Shown one piece after another: positions 1-8,063 of a stretch of DNA of 38,646 nt (positions are counted from its first letter, which is position 1; every line of letters begins with the position of its first letter). Location: NCBI GenBank assembly GCA_039584255.1, contig JBDGYE010000041.1, positions 1-38,646 of the forward strand, written 5' to 3'. The notes beneath the pieces are model-generated. The model was not told the DNA's origin. It did no database searches and saw only the letters and a list, made by a program, of their open reading frames with translations. The stretch is from JBDGYE01 sp039584255. GTDB lineage: Bacteria; Gemmatimonadota; Gemmatimonadetes; Palauibacterales; Palauibacteraceae. Both the position numbers and the translations under genes were made by a program.

Positions 1-1
1 C

Positions 2-1442
2 TCGGAGGACATCGACGTCGCCACCATCGACAGCGGCGTGGACCAGGACCACCCGGATCTTACCATCGGCGGCGGCCGCAACTTCGCGGGCGGCAACCCG
101 AACAACTACAACGACACCAACGGCCACGGCACTCATGTCGCCGGCACGATGGCGGCGAACGGCGGCATCCTCGGCGTCGCGCCGGGTGCGCGGGTGTGGG
201 CCGCCCGCGTCTGCGGGGGCGGCGGTTTCTGCTTCACTAGCGACATGGTGGCGGGGATCGACTGGGTGGCGGAGATCAAGGCAGGCGGGACCGACATCGC
301 CGTCGCCAACATGAGCATCAGCACCAGCGACGACGGCCAGGCTTGCTCGCCTAGCTCCGACGCCGTTCACAAGGCGATCTGCGGGCTGCTCGATTCCGGC
401 GTCGTTTTCACGCTCTCGGCTGGTAACGACAACCGGAACAGGACGGCGTACCCGGATCCGCTCGTAGTGGCGGCGATCGCGGACTTCGACGGCAAGGCGG
501 GGGGCAACGGCTCACCCACCTGCCGGAGCGACGGCGACGACACGCGGGCGAACTTCAGCAACCACGGTGGCAACGTGGACCTCACGGCGCCGGGAGTGTG
601 CATCCTCTCCACCTGGAAGGGAGGTGGATACAACACGATCAGCGGCACATCCATGTCGAGCCCGCACGTCGCCGGGGCCGTGGCGCTGTACCTGTCCAGG
701 AGCGGCGGGCCGGTGCCGTACGCGCCCAACGGGGCTGCGCGTGCCGGCGTCGACGCGGTCACGGACGTGTTCAGCGCGGGAGGCGGAGCCACGGTGGCGA
801 TGTCCGCGGCCTGCGGTTACGACAACGACGCAGGCGGCGAGTCCACCGAGCCGATGCTGTTCCTGAACGGCGGGGCGTTTGGTGGTGATGGGTCGTGCGA
901 CACGGGCGGCGGTCCGACGAACGATCCGCCGGCGGCGACTCTCACGGTGAGCCCCACCAGCGGAACGGCTCCGCTCGACGTGACGATCGACCTCACCTGT
1001 TCGGACTCGGACGGCACCGACGGGGGACGGCTCGTTCGAGATCTCGGGGACGTCGGGAATCCTAGGCGTCGCGCGGACCTACGAACAGACGACGACGGTC
1101 AGCGGCCGCTGCACCGACGACCAGGGAGCCGACAGCGGCACGATGAGCCAGCAGGTCACCGTCAGCCCGGGCGGGGAACCGGCTCCGGCATGGGTTGCCG
1201 CCGGTGTGACGGCGGTCCAGAGGGGACGGACCTTCAAGGCCCAGCTCGACTGGTCGGGCGGCGCGGTCCTCGTGGACATCTGGAAGGACGGCGAGCTTCA
1301 CGCCCAGGGGCAGGCCAACGACGGCTCGTACACGGACAATCTGGGCAAGAATCCGGTCACGGTGACCTACGAGGTGTGCAACGCCGGCACGGCACCGCCA
1401 TCGGCGAGTGCCTGCACCGGACAGGCGACCCTGGGATTCTAG
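2..1442 (+). CDS. Exported subtilisin-like serine protease (peptidase S8), 5'-partial, with a frameshift
   Basis: The reading frame is already open at base 2, so the signal peptide and propeptide lie outside the window. The S8 catalytic triad is visible: Asp in ATIDSGVD, His in NGHGTHVAGT and Ser in SGTSMSSPHVAGA, plus the oxyanion Asn in LSAGND. After the protease domain (to about base 900) comes a PKD/Ig-like segment beginning near PPAATLTVSPTSGTAPLDV. At about 1022-1026 the frame must shift. The upstream frame turns into Arg-rich nonsense, while the +1 frame continues sensibly (DGSFEISGTSG, then TMSQQVTVSP) and ends in a fibronectin-like C-terminal module at the TAG at 1440-1442. Dropping one G from the run of five restores a continuous protein. 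It probably acts outside the cytoplasm on proteins. The family call is firm; whether the frameshift is real or a sequencing artefact is open. Confidence 0.9.
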
Positions 1443-1512
1443 AGGCGAGAGCGAGCCGGCAGGGCCCCAGTTCCCTGCCCCCGCAGCCTCGAGTCACACA
1501 GCTTGGAAAGCG

Positions 1513-1544
1513 GAGAGGGGCGGCCCGATCGGGTCGCCCCTCTC
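1513..1544. terminator. Bidirectional hairpin terminator between convergent genes
   Basis: A perfect 10-bp stem (GAGAGGGGCG / CGCCCCTCTC) encloses a loop that is itself partly self-complementary (CCCGATCGGG). It lies between the convergent protease and Kelch genes and could stop transcription from both sides. The T-tract is weak (TCTCTTGCTCTT on the + side). Confidence 0.7.
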
Positions 1545-1603
1545 TTGCTCTTCGTCGCGGCTCGCCCGCTGCGTGCCGGGTCGGCCGGCGGCGAGGACTG
1601 GCG

Positions 1604-3322
1604 TCAGTAGATCCACACCCCCGCGAGAGCACTGGACGGAGCGTTGACGTCCGCGCCTCCCAGGATCACCACGTGTGCCTCGCCCGACGCGTCGACGTAG
1701 CCGAGGGCTCCGTGGTTGAAGAACGGTACCCCGCCCGCCGCCACAATGGTCTGCGAGCCGGTGGCGCCGCCGAAGCTTCCCAGCGTGCCGTCCAGATCGA
1801 TGTCGGCGAACGAGTGCTCCGTGGAGGATGAGCCGGAGCCGTTGTAGAGTCCGCCGCTCACCAGGACCCAGCCGCCGGCGGCCACGGCCGTGTGCTTGGC
1901 CCGGTCCTTGATCATGCTGCTCGGATTCGCCGTCCACGACGGATCGGACAGCTCACCGGTCCGCAGGTTCAGCGGGTTGTAGTGGACGTCGCCCGAGCGG
2001 GTGCCGGTCAGCGTCCCATCTCCCGGCGCGTTGGCCGCAGTCTCGCCTCCGAGCGCGTACAGCACGCCCGCCGCCTGAGCCACGGCCGGGTAGGCGCGCG
2101 GCGCGGGCAAGGAAGGCTGGCTCTCCCACGAGCCCAGCGAGCCGTCCTCGTTGATCCGGGCCCGGTATACCTCCGCCACGGGGGCGTTGCCGGTGGTGGC
2201 ACCGCCGACCACGTACAGCCACGACCGGAAGACCGCGACGCCCATCGAGTGCAGCGGGGCCGGCAGTGCCGTCTCCGTGGTCCACACGGGGTTCGAGCGG
2301 TCCAGCTCGACCGTGCTGTGGTAGACGCTCGTGGTGGGAGCAGCGGTGTCATCGATGCCGCCGACGACGTACAGGTGGCCCGCCTGGAGGGTGTCCACCA
2401 GCGCGTTGAACGGGGTGGCAAGGGCCGCGCCGTGGAAGGCGCGGGCGGCCGGCAGCGACTGGGCGTCGGTCCATGCGGAGAACGCTCCCACGGCGTCGAT
2501 CTCGGAGTAGCGGACCGCCGTCTTCGGGGCCAGCACGCCATCCGCCCCGCCGCTCACGAAGACGAGCTGGCCTGGAGCGGGCCCCGTCTCGATCGGCAGG
2601 AAGACGGCCCCGAGCCCCTGGAGTACCTCGGGCAGCGACGTGGTCGCCGTCCAGTTGATCAGGGACGGGCTGAAGCTCGCCGACTGGAGGAGCCGGAAGG
2701 TGACCGAGTCGGTGGCGCCGAGGGGGGTCTCGATCCACACCGGTCCGGTCTCGGCTGAGCTCGGAACCGAGGTCACGACGAACTCGTCCGTCCAGTTCGC
2801 CGGCAGCGTGACGTCCGCCTCCACGGGCTGCCCCGCCGCGTCGCTGAAGAAGACATGCCCGAAGCTCGCCAGGTCGCCGAACGCCTTGCCCTCGAGGATC
2901 ACCGTGCTCCCGGTGTTCCCGCTGGGCCTGGAGACCCCGTTCACCACGAGCAACGCCGGCCCGACAGCCTTCCAGGCATCGGCCAGCACGTCGTCCTTAC
3001 CGCCCGGGTTCACCACCCGCACGTCGTACAGCGTGTCTCGGACTACGCCGGCCGGAGCGTACGCCACGATCGTGGTGGCGTCCACGAAGCCGACGGAGTC
3101 CGCCTGGATTCCGTCGAACACGACGGAAGCCCCCGGCTCGAAGTCGGCGCCGGTGATGGCCACTCCGGTGCCTACGTTGCCGCTGTCCGGGGCCACCGAG
3201 CTCACCAGCGGTTGGAGGCCGGTCGGGTCGGTACCGTTGTCACCGTCACACGCGGCGAGCCCCGTGAGGGCCAGCGCCGCGAAGACTCCGAGCAGTCTGC
3301 GCTTGATCCACCGTAACGACAT
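1604..3322 (-). CDS. Kelch-propeller lipoprotein with IPT/TIG domains
   Basis: This 572-residue product starts MSLRWIKRRLLGVFAALA and has a lipobox ending at LAACDG, so it should be exported and lipid-anchored. An in-frame start 30 codons further upstream would put a charged stretch before the signal peptide, so I reject it. Two IPT/TIG-type Ig-like domains follow (PDSGNVGTGVAITGADF and RPSGNTGSTVILEGKAF). After them come about six Kelch-like blades, recognised by repeated hydrophobic-GG strands: LVFVSGG, LYVVGG twice, LYALGG, VLVSGG and VVILGG. Such surface propellers usually mediate binding or carbohydrate and protein interactions; no catalytic residues can be named. It converges with the protease gene and diverges from the amidohydrolase gene. 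The annotation is sound at domain level only. Confidence 0.87.
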   Translation of the reverse strand: MSLRWIKRRLLGVFAALALTGLAACDGDNGTDPTGLQPLVSSVAPDSGNVGTGVAITGADFEPGASVVFDGIQADSVGFVDATTIVAYAPAGVVRDTLYDVRVVNPGGKDDVLADAWKAVGPALLVVNGVSRPSGNTGSTVILEGKAFGDLASFGHVFFSDAAGQPVEADVTLPANWTDEFVVTSVPSSAETGPVWIETPLGATDSVTFRLLQSASFSPSLINWTATTSLPEVLQGLGAVFLPIETGPAPGQLVFVSGGADGVLAPKTAVRYSEIDAVGAFSAWTDAQSLPAARAFHGAALATPFNALVDTLQAGHLYVVGGIDDTAAPTTSVYHSTVELDRSNPVWTTETALPAPLHSMGVAVFRSWLYVVGGATTGNAPVAEVYRARINEDGSLGSWESQPSLPAPRAYPAVAQAAGVLYALGGETAANAPGDGTLTGTRSGDVHYNPLNLRTGELSDPSWTANPSSMIKDRAKHTAVAAGGWVLVSGGLYNGSGSSSTEHSFADIDLDGTLGSFGGATGSQTIVAAGGVPFFNHGALGYVDASGEAHVVILGGADVNAPSSALAGVWIY

Positions 3323-3654
3323 CGATCCACTCTCTTGTCTGCGCGGCCGCCACGGGCCGCCGTCCCATCCGTCCCCGGCTCTCGCCCACCGGGGGCCGAA
3401 GCCAAGGTCCAACCGTTTTGTTGGGGAAAGGCAGGCAGGGATCGTGCCGATCGTAAGTTGGCTTTTGGCAAGGGATTAGAATCGGGCTGGCACCGGAAAA
3501 GAGGAAATCTTGCCCGCGCCCGCCTCATTTTGCAGGATCGGTGCGGTCCCGGGGCTTCAGCAAATGCTCTCTTTGCACCCTTCCCTCCCGGGCAGGCAAA
3601 CGCTTTCTTTGGTCCACCGAGGCTCTACCCGCACGAGTCAACCGAGAGGAAGAG
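3323..3654. other. Divergent intergenic region, about 330 bp
   Basis: It holds the promoters of the Kelch gene (leftward) and the amidohydrolase gene (rightward). AT-richer patches occur around 3415-3510 and 3590-3610. I see no convincing sigma-70 pair at correct spacing, no small ORF with a ribosome site and no strong repeat. Confidence 0.5.
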
Positions 3655-4920
3655 ATGCGATTCCCCCTCGCTCGCACGTCGCAGGCCGGTCTGCCGGCCC
3701 TGGTGCTGGCCCTCGCCCCGTTCCCGGCGCTAGCACAGACGACAGCCGTCCGTGCCGAGCGCATGCTGGACGTAGAGACCGGCGAGGTCATCTCGCCGGC
3801 GCTGGTCGTGATCGAAGAAGGCCGCATCGCCCGGGTCGGAGGCGGCCCGCCGTCCGGCGCCGAGGTGATCGACCTGGGAGACGTCACCCTGCTGCCCGGC
3901 CTCATGGACCTTCACACCCACCTGGCGGGCGACCTAGATGAAGGCTGGTTGACGCGCTCGGTTCAGGAGACGGAGGGCGATCGGGCGCTGCGGGCGGCCC
4001 ACAACGCCCGCATCACCCTGAACGCAGGCTTCACCACCGTGCGGGACATGAGCGGGCCGGCGGGAGTCGCGCTGGAGCACGCGATCGAGGAGGGGCTCGC
4101 CGAGGGGCCGAGGATGATCTCGGGCCGGTACTCGCTCGGGATCACCGGCGGGCACTGCGACGAGACCGGGTGGGCGCCCGGCGTCCTCGAGGGAGGGCCT
4201 GAAGAAGGGATAGCGGACGGGCCCGCCGAGTTCCTGGCCGCCGCGCGGTATCAGATCAAGCACGGGGCGAGGTTCATCAAGGTATGCGCGACGGCGGGCG
4301 TCCTGTCGCACGAGGGGTCGGTGGGCGCTCAGCAGATGTCGGACGACGAGCTGAGAGCGGTGGTCGAGGAGGCGACCCGTCACGAGATAAAGGTCGCCGC
4401 GCACGCGCACGGAGAGGTCGGAATCATGGCCGCGGTGCGGGCCGGCGTGGCGTCGATCGAGCACGGCTCGACGCTCAATGACGAATCGATCGCCCTGATG
4501 ATCGAGCACGCCACCTACCTGGTGCCGACCACGTACGTCGCGGACGCCGTGAACTACGACGTCCTGCCGCCGCAGATCCGGCACAAGGCGGAGTCGATCC
4601 TGCCGGTGGCCAAGCAGAGCCTGCGCAAGGCGATCGCGGCCGGGGTCAAGATCGCCTTCGGGACCGATGCGGCCGTGTTCCCGCACGGCGACAACGCCCA
4701 GGAGTTCGCGGCCCTCGTGGACCGGGGGATGACCCCGCTCCAGTCGATCCAGTCGGCGACGATCCACGCGGCCGACCTCCTGGGCGTGGAGGACCGGGGG
4801 CGGATCGAGGAGGGACTGCTGGCCGACCTGGTGGCGGTCCCGGGGAATCCTCTGGAGGACATCACCGCCACTGAGCGGGTGAGCTTCGTGATGAAGGGCG
4901 GCAAGGTCGTGAGGAGGTAG
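3655..4920 (+). CDS. Exported metal-dependent amidohydrolase, prolidase-like
   Basis: This is a 421-residue amidohydrolase-superfamily (TIM-barrel) enzyme. The start is ATG at 3655, directly behind GAGAGGAAGAG, and is followed by a signal peptide ending near FPALAQ. Metal-site landmarks are present in order: HTH in LMDLHTHLAGD, a candidate carboxylated Lys in RFIKVCATAG, His in AHAHGE, His in SIEHGS and Asp in FGTDAAVFPHGDNAQEF. The pattern matches the periplasmic imidazolonepropionase-like or Xaa-Pro dipeptidase branch, members of which hydrolyse dipeptides such as Xaa-Arg, Xaa-Lys or Xaa-Pro. A peptidase role fits the nearby protease, but the exact substrate cannot be read from sequence. 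The C-terminal residues (GNPLEDI, FVMKGGKVV) are the usual end of the family's beta-sandwich. Confidence 0.92.
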   Translation: MRFPLARTSQAGLPALVLALAPFPALAQTTAVRAERMLDVETGEVISPALVVIEEGRIARVGGGPPSGAEVIDLGDVTLLPGLMDLHTHLAGDLDEGWLTRSVQETEGDRALRAAHNARITLNAGFTTVRDMSGPAGVALEHAIEEGLAEGPRMISGRYSLGITGGHCDETGWAPGVLEGGPEEGIADGPAEFLAAARYQIKHGARFIKVCATAGVLSHEGSVGAQQMSDDELRAVVEEATRHEIKVAAHAHGEVGIMAAVRAGVASIEHGSTLNDESIALMIEHATYLVPTTYVADAVNYDVLPPQIRHKAESILPVAKQSLRKAIAAGVKIAFGTDAAVFPHGDNAQEFAALVDRGMTPLQSIQSATIHAADLLGVEDRGRIEEGLLADLVAVPGNPLEDITATERVSFVMKGGKVVRR

Positions 4921-4936
4921 GAACGGGGACCGTTCC
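4920..4936. terminator. Short perfect hairpin after the amidohydrolase
   Basis: A 7-bp stem (GGAACGG / CCGTTCC) with a 3-nt loop overlaps the last base of the stop codon. There is no T-tract, so termination is only a possibility. Confidence 0.35.
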
Positions 4937-4998
4937 CGCTCGGCCTCGGGAAAGGGCTCGAACTTTCGGCGGGGCCGTATCCGTGTCTATCGTTGGCC

Positions 4999-5391
4999 AT
5001 GACCCCCGACCCCGAGCCGCCGCGCGATCCCGAATCACCGCACGACCTAGAGCCGCCTGCGGACGACGACGCGCTCCTCGCGGAGTGTCGGGTCGAAACG
5101 TTCCGGGCCGGCGGACCTGGAGGGCAGCATCAGAACAAGACCGAGTCCGGCGTGCGCCTGACCCACCTGCCGACCGGCATCTCCGTCACTGCACGCGAAT
5201 CGCGCAGCCAGCACCGGAACCGGAAGACCGCGCTCGCCCGCCTGCGCGCCGCTCTGGAAGAGCGCGCCCGTCCAGAAACGCCCCGGATTGCCACCAAGAC
5301 GCCCGAGCGTGAGAAGAAGAGGCGCCTGGAGCAGAAGCGGCGGAGATCGTTGCTCAAGCGCTGGCGGAGGAAGCCCGAGCCGGAGGAGTGA
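4999..5391 (+). CDS. Stand-alone release-factor-like protein with a GGQ motif
   Basis: This 130-residue protein holds only the catalytic domain of a class I release factor. The GGQ loop is intact (RAGGPGGQHQNK) and is followed by the conserved VRLTHLPTGI. The N-terminus is acidic and Pro-rich. The C-terminus is a highly basic tail rich in Arg, Lys and Glu (KKRRLEQKRRRSLLKRWRR). There is no codon-recognition domain. In known families GGQ hydrolyses peptidyl-tRNA in the ribosomal A site, and basic tails in ArfB and the mitochondrial C12orf65/mtRF-R type support ribosome rescue. The order GGQ domain, then SRSQHRNR-like segment, then basic tail resembles the latter. A TTG at 4993 is an alternative start. 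A rescue role is inference; the family is clear. Confidence 0.88.
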   Translation: MTPDPEPPRDPESPHDLEPPADDDALLAECRVETFRAGGPGGQHQNKTESGVRLTHLPTGISVTARESRSQHRNRKTALARLRAALEERARPETPRIATKTPEREKKRRLEQKRRRSLLKRWRRKPEPEE

Positions 5392-5484
5392 GGGAAGCTC
5401 AGCTCAGGCCCCTCCGGTAATCCCGGCGCCCATACGGCTCGCGGGAGCATCTCCCAAGGAGCCTGCCCCCGCATCCATAATCAG

Positions 5485-5979
5485 TCAGTCGTACAGGTGC
5501 GTCCCCGCCGAGTGGACGATCTTCCAACCGTCGTCGAAGCGCTTCAGCACGTACAGCCACGAGCCCTGCGATCTGACCGTGTCGCCGGCCGCGCCGGCGA
5601 GCGCCCAGCGCCACTCCACCGCATGCGAGGCAGCATCGGGACCCAGCACGTAGGTGTGCGGGTTCCAGTCTTCCAGCTCGACAATCTCGGTCACGTCGCC
5701 CAGCATCTGCCGGACATAGTCCGCATACGCGTCGAAGCCGGCGATCAGCTTGCCGTCCGCGGCCAGGGCGGCACCTTCCTCCTGGGCCCACAGCGCGAAC
5801 ATCCCGTCGAGGTCCATCCTCCGGACGGCCTCGTTGTACGCGTCGATGGTCTGCTCCACCTCCGCCTCGACGGCGGCCTGTTCCTCGGCCGAGAAGACCG
5901 GTGCGGCCTGCTCCGCCGGCTGACAGGCTACGAGGGCGGAGAGGCAGATGGAGGCGGCCAGCGCTCCATAATACCGCAT
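5485..5979 (-). CDS. NTF2-like (SnoaL/DUF4440) lipoprotein
   Basis: This 164-residue product has a lipobox signal peptide (ICLSALVACQ). An NTF2-like fold follows, marked by the helix AYNEAVRRMDLDGMFALW and by the closing strands SWLYVLKRFDDGWKIVHS. It is the second gene of an operon. Its Shine-Dalgarno sequence (TAGGAGGA) overlaps the stop codon of the upstream gene at 5990, so translation of the two is probably coupled. NTF2-like domains are small cone-shaped pockets used as isomerases, binding proteins or toxin-related domains; nothing here identifies a ligand. It is one of three exported NTF2-like proteins in the window (also 20624-21079 and 30624-31067). Confidence 0.85.
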   Translation of the reverse strand: MRYYGALAASICLSALVACQPAEQAAPVFSAEEQAAVEAEVEQTIDAYNEAVRRMDLDGMFALWAQEEGAALAADGKLIAGFDAYADYVRQMLGDVTEIVELEDWNPHTYVLGPDAASHAVEWRWALAGAAGDTVRSQGSWLYVLKRFDDGWKIVHSAGTHLYD

Positions 5980-5989
5980 GGTCGTCCTC

Positions 5990-6442
5990 CTACTTGGCCC
6001 GGTTCATGTTGACGTTCAGGATGTTGTCCTCGTGCTGCGCGAAGTACGGAACGAAGTACTTCTCGAACGCCCCGTCCGCCGCTTCGCGCTCCGGGGTCCC
6101 CTCGGGGTAGTTCTCCTCGTACCACTCGTTCTGCCAGGAGTTGGAGAGCTCCATCGCGGTCAGGGACGCGTACTCGGTGATCAACCACACGGTCACGTCC
6201 GTCGCGCCCCAATAGTGGATCGCCACCCGGAACATCAGAACATGCGGGTCGGCCGAAGTGGGCGGGACGATGTACTCGTCCGCGTACTCCGTGAACGCGG
6301 CCATCTTCTCTCCGAACGGGACATGGAACGCGGTCATCGTGAGGACGCGGGTCTCTGGTGCTTCCTCCGCTTCCTGAGCCTGCGCGGGCGCGGCGAGTAC
6401 CAGCATGAAGAGACCGGCCAGTGTGAGAGCGAGGCTGCGCAT
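5990..6442 (-). CDS. Small exported protein of unknown function, possibly a dimeric alpha/beta-barrel fold
   Basis: This 150-residue protein begins with a clean signal peptide (MRSLALTLAG... to APAQAQ). The start is supported by GGAGG 7 bases upstream. The mature part alternates strands and helices (RVLTMTAFHV, TVWLITEYASLTAMEL, NEWYEENYP) and ends with YFAQHEDNILNVN. That end resembles the HEDYIW motif of the duplicated exported protein at 29761-30534, which also lies beside an NTF2-like gene. I do not recognise a named family; the fold suggestion is inference. It heads an operon with the NTF2-like lipoprotein at 5485 (10-base gap). Confidence 0.75.
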   Translation of the reverse strand: MRSLALTLAGLFMLVLAAPAQAQEAEEAPETRVLTMTAFHVPFGEKMAAFTEYADEYIVPPTSADPHVLMFRVAIHYWGATDVTVWLITEYASLTAMELSNSWQNEWYEENYPEGTPEREAADGAFEKYFVPYFAQHEDNILNVNMNRAK

Positions 6443-6622
6443 GGTGCACCTCCGGCATAGCGGTTACGGAACGCGGCGGGTCACGTCGGAAGGGGTACGG
6501 CCTGGCTCGCCAGAGGGAGTATCAGGAATCTAATCACGGCGCCCGGAATTGCACGCCGACGCCAGGCATGGATCATTCAGGGGCGGCTCGAGGCTCTGCA
6601 GCGGTGAGGATCGGGGGCGGGC

Positions 6623-6949
6623 TCAACCGCGGTCGGAGTCGGACGGCTCTCGCACGTCGGCCCGAGCCCCGGTCACCAGGGGATACAGCTCCGGATGCTC
6701 GATCGAGTTGAGCGACAGGTCCACGTCTAGGCCCGGCCAACGCAAGTGGTGCGGCAGCGGACGCTCGATGTGGGCCAGCCGGGCGATGGAAGCGTCGCGG
6801 AACCAGGGGAACGAGTCGAACGCGAGGAACAGCTCGCGGCCATCCACGAGCAACCACATGCCGTGGGCCGACACGTTGGAGAGCTCAACCGTCGAATGGT
6901 CTCGCCAGGCTCTGTAGATGTCATGCTGACGCTCCCGCACAATGTCCAA
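6623..6949 (-). CDS. DUF2442 protein carrying the tail of a DUF4160-like gene
   Basis: The core SNVSAHGMWLLVDGRELF, then FPWFRDASIARLAHIE, HHLRWPGLDVDL and IEHPELYPLV is a textbook DUF2442 domain. These small proteins normally follow a DUF4160 gene and are suspected toxin-antitoxin-like pairs. Here the frame is open upstream to about 6997 and reads SAPDLKRALDIVRERQHD then IYRAWRDH, which resembles the C-terminal helix of DUF4160 proteins. The two genes therefore appear fused after loss of most of DUF4160. No ATG exists for the fused frame: TTG at 6949 is the first start-like codon and GTG at 6940 is another, with no clear ribosome site. It may be a remnant rather than an expressed gene. Confidence 0.65.
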   Translation of the reverse strand: MDIVRERQHDIYRAWRDHSTVELSNVSAHGMWLLVDGRELFLAFDSFPWFRDASIARLAHIERPLPHHLRWPGLDVDLSLNSIEHPELYPLVTGARADVREPSDSDRG

Positions 6950-7089
6950 CGCCCGCTTCAGATCCGGTGCGCTCAGACCTTCGGAAGATGGTCGGGCTCA
7001 CGCCCGACGTCTACAGCAGTAGCTTCAACCTGCCAGCAAAGAGGAACGCTCCCGGCCCCGGCGTTCAGGAAGCCAAAGGCGTAACCGCG

Positions 7090-7129
7090 GCCACCACCAT
7101 CTCCCGCACGCTCGCCGGCTTCAGCACCT
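7090..7129 (-). pseudogene. 40-bp scrap of a WYL-regulator C-terminus
   Basis: Bases 7090-7129 match 10922-10961 at 39 of 40 positions. On the minus strand both read a version of the WYL C-terminal end (VLKPASVREMVV here, VLEPASVREMVV there). Here a stop codon precedes it and another follows within a few codons, so only a fossil remains. Confidence 0.6.
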
Positions 7130-7209
7130 AACCGAGGCCCATGCCCTTTGTCAGACGGGGCGGCCCGTACAGCGACCGCCCCGTTCCGTGTCTTGGCTGT
7201 GGTTGGGCC

Positions 7210-7359
7210 CTACGGGCGGTAATCAAACGTCCGCGGAGAGACCCTGTCCTCCAGCTCCTCGGCTGTCAGCTCGATCGCCGAAGCCTCCTTGCCCGTGACC
7301 TCACGGATCTTTGCCTGCTGCTCCTCCGTGAGCTCGATGCGGATCTTGTCCTCCATCAT
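7210..7359 (-). CDS. Conserved-looking 49-residue small protein
   Basis: The frame begins ATG ATG behind GGAGGATC, a strong ribosome site, and encodes 49 residues ending in FDYRP and TAG. The sequence is acidic and helix-prone: IRIELTEEQQAKIREVTGK followed by IELTAEELEDRVSP. The LTEEQ ... TGK ... ELTAEELE pattern resembles short hypothetical proteins I recall from Gemmatimonadota and related bacteria, but no function is known to me. It stands alone between the DUF2442 remnant and the rightward lipoprotein gene. The imperfect inverted repeat GCAT-N9-ATGC at 7391-7407 lies upstream and could be part of its promoter. Confidence 0.65.
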   Translation of the reverse strand: MMEDKIRIELTEEQQAKIREVTGKEASAIELTAEELEDRVSPRTFDYRP

Positions 7360-7620
7360 GATCCTCCAGCCTGGGTATGAGAGTCACCGAGCATGTATAG
7401 AGTATGCTTCGATTGCCGACGGGTGGTCAGGACAAGGCTCACCCTCGCGGTGTGACTTTGGTCACGGAATCCAAGTGCCGCACGGCGACCATCCCGCCCG
7501 CCGCCGGGCCAGCGAGCGCCGAGCGGCGAACCGTCGTGGAGCCGTTCCCGAATCCTTCCCTTCGGGCGTTGTGTATAAGGGAAGCGGTGCTTGTCCTCGT
7601 CGCACCTGTGTGAAGAGCCT

Positions 7621-8037
7621 ATGAGACCTGGCGCAAGCCTCGTGGCTATTCTCGGCACGGTCGGGCTGTTGGCCGCCTGCGCTAACGATCCGACCGGCCC
7701 CGAGGTTGACGAGTCCTTCACGCTGGCGCCCGGAGAGTGCACCACGCTCGAGCCTACCGGTACGCATGTACGGTTTCTGCGGGTCGCCGGGGACTCCCGT
7801 TGCCCACTCCAGGTGCAGTGCGTGTGGGCGGGCGACGCCGCCGTTGTGCTCGAGATCGCCCCGCGAGACGGCGACGCCATGGAGCACACGTTGCACACCA
7901 ACGAGGAGCCGAAGGCGGTCGTGCTGGGCCGGTACGAACTCACGCTCCTCGAGCTGAGTCCGTACCCAGTGGTGCCCGGCGACATCGACCCGGACGACTA
8001 CCGGGCGACGCTTGTTCTGTACGAGCGCCTGGAGTAG
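7621..8037 (+). CDS. Small lipoprotein of unknown function
   Basis: This 138-residue product starts MRPGASLVAILGTVGLLAAC, a lipoprotein signal peptide with its lipid-anchor Cys at position 20. The mature domain is all-beta in appearance and holds FLRVAGDSRCPLQVQCVWAG, a Cys-x5-Cys pattern seen in many small bacterial lipoproteins without assigned role. The start at 7621 is preferred over an in-frame ATG ten codons upstream because the signal peptide begins there. It is followed after 26 bases by the Mth938-type gene, so they may be co-transcribed. The function is unknown. Confidence 0.8.
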   Translation: MRPGASLVAILGTVGLLAACANDPTGPEVDESFTLAPGECTTLEPTGTHVRFLRVAGDSRCPLQVQCVWAGDAAVVLEIAPRDGDAMEHTLHTNEEPKAVVLGRYELTLLELSPYPVVPGDIDPDDYRATLVLYERLE

Positions 8038-8063
8038 CCGCGACCGAGTGCCACGGACACGCG

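Noticed and set aside
3458..3482. TTGGCT ... TAGAAT as a promoter of the amidohydrolase
   Set aside because: The spacer is only 13 bases, too short for a sigma-70 promoter.
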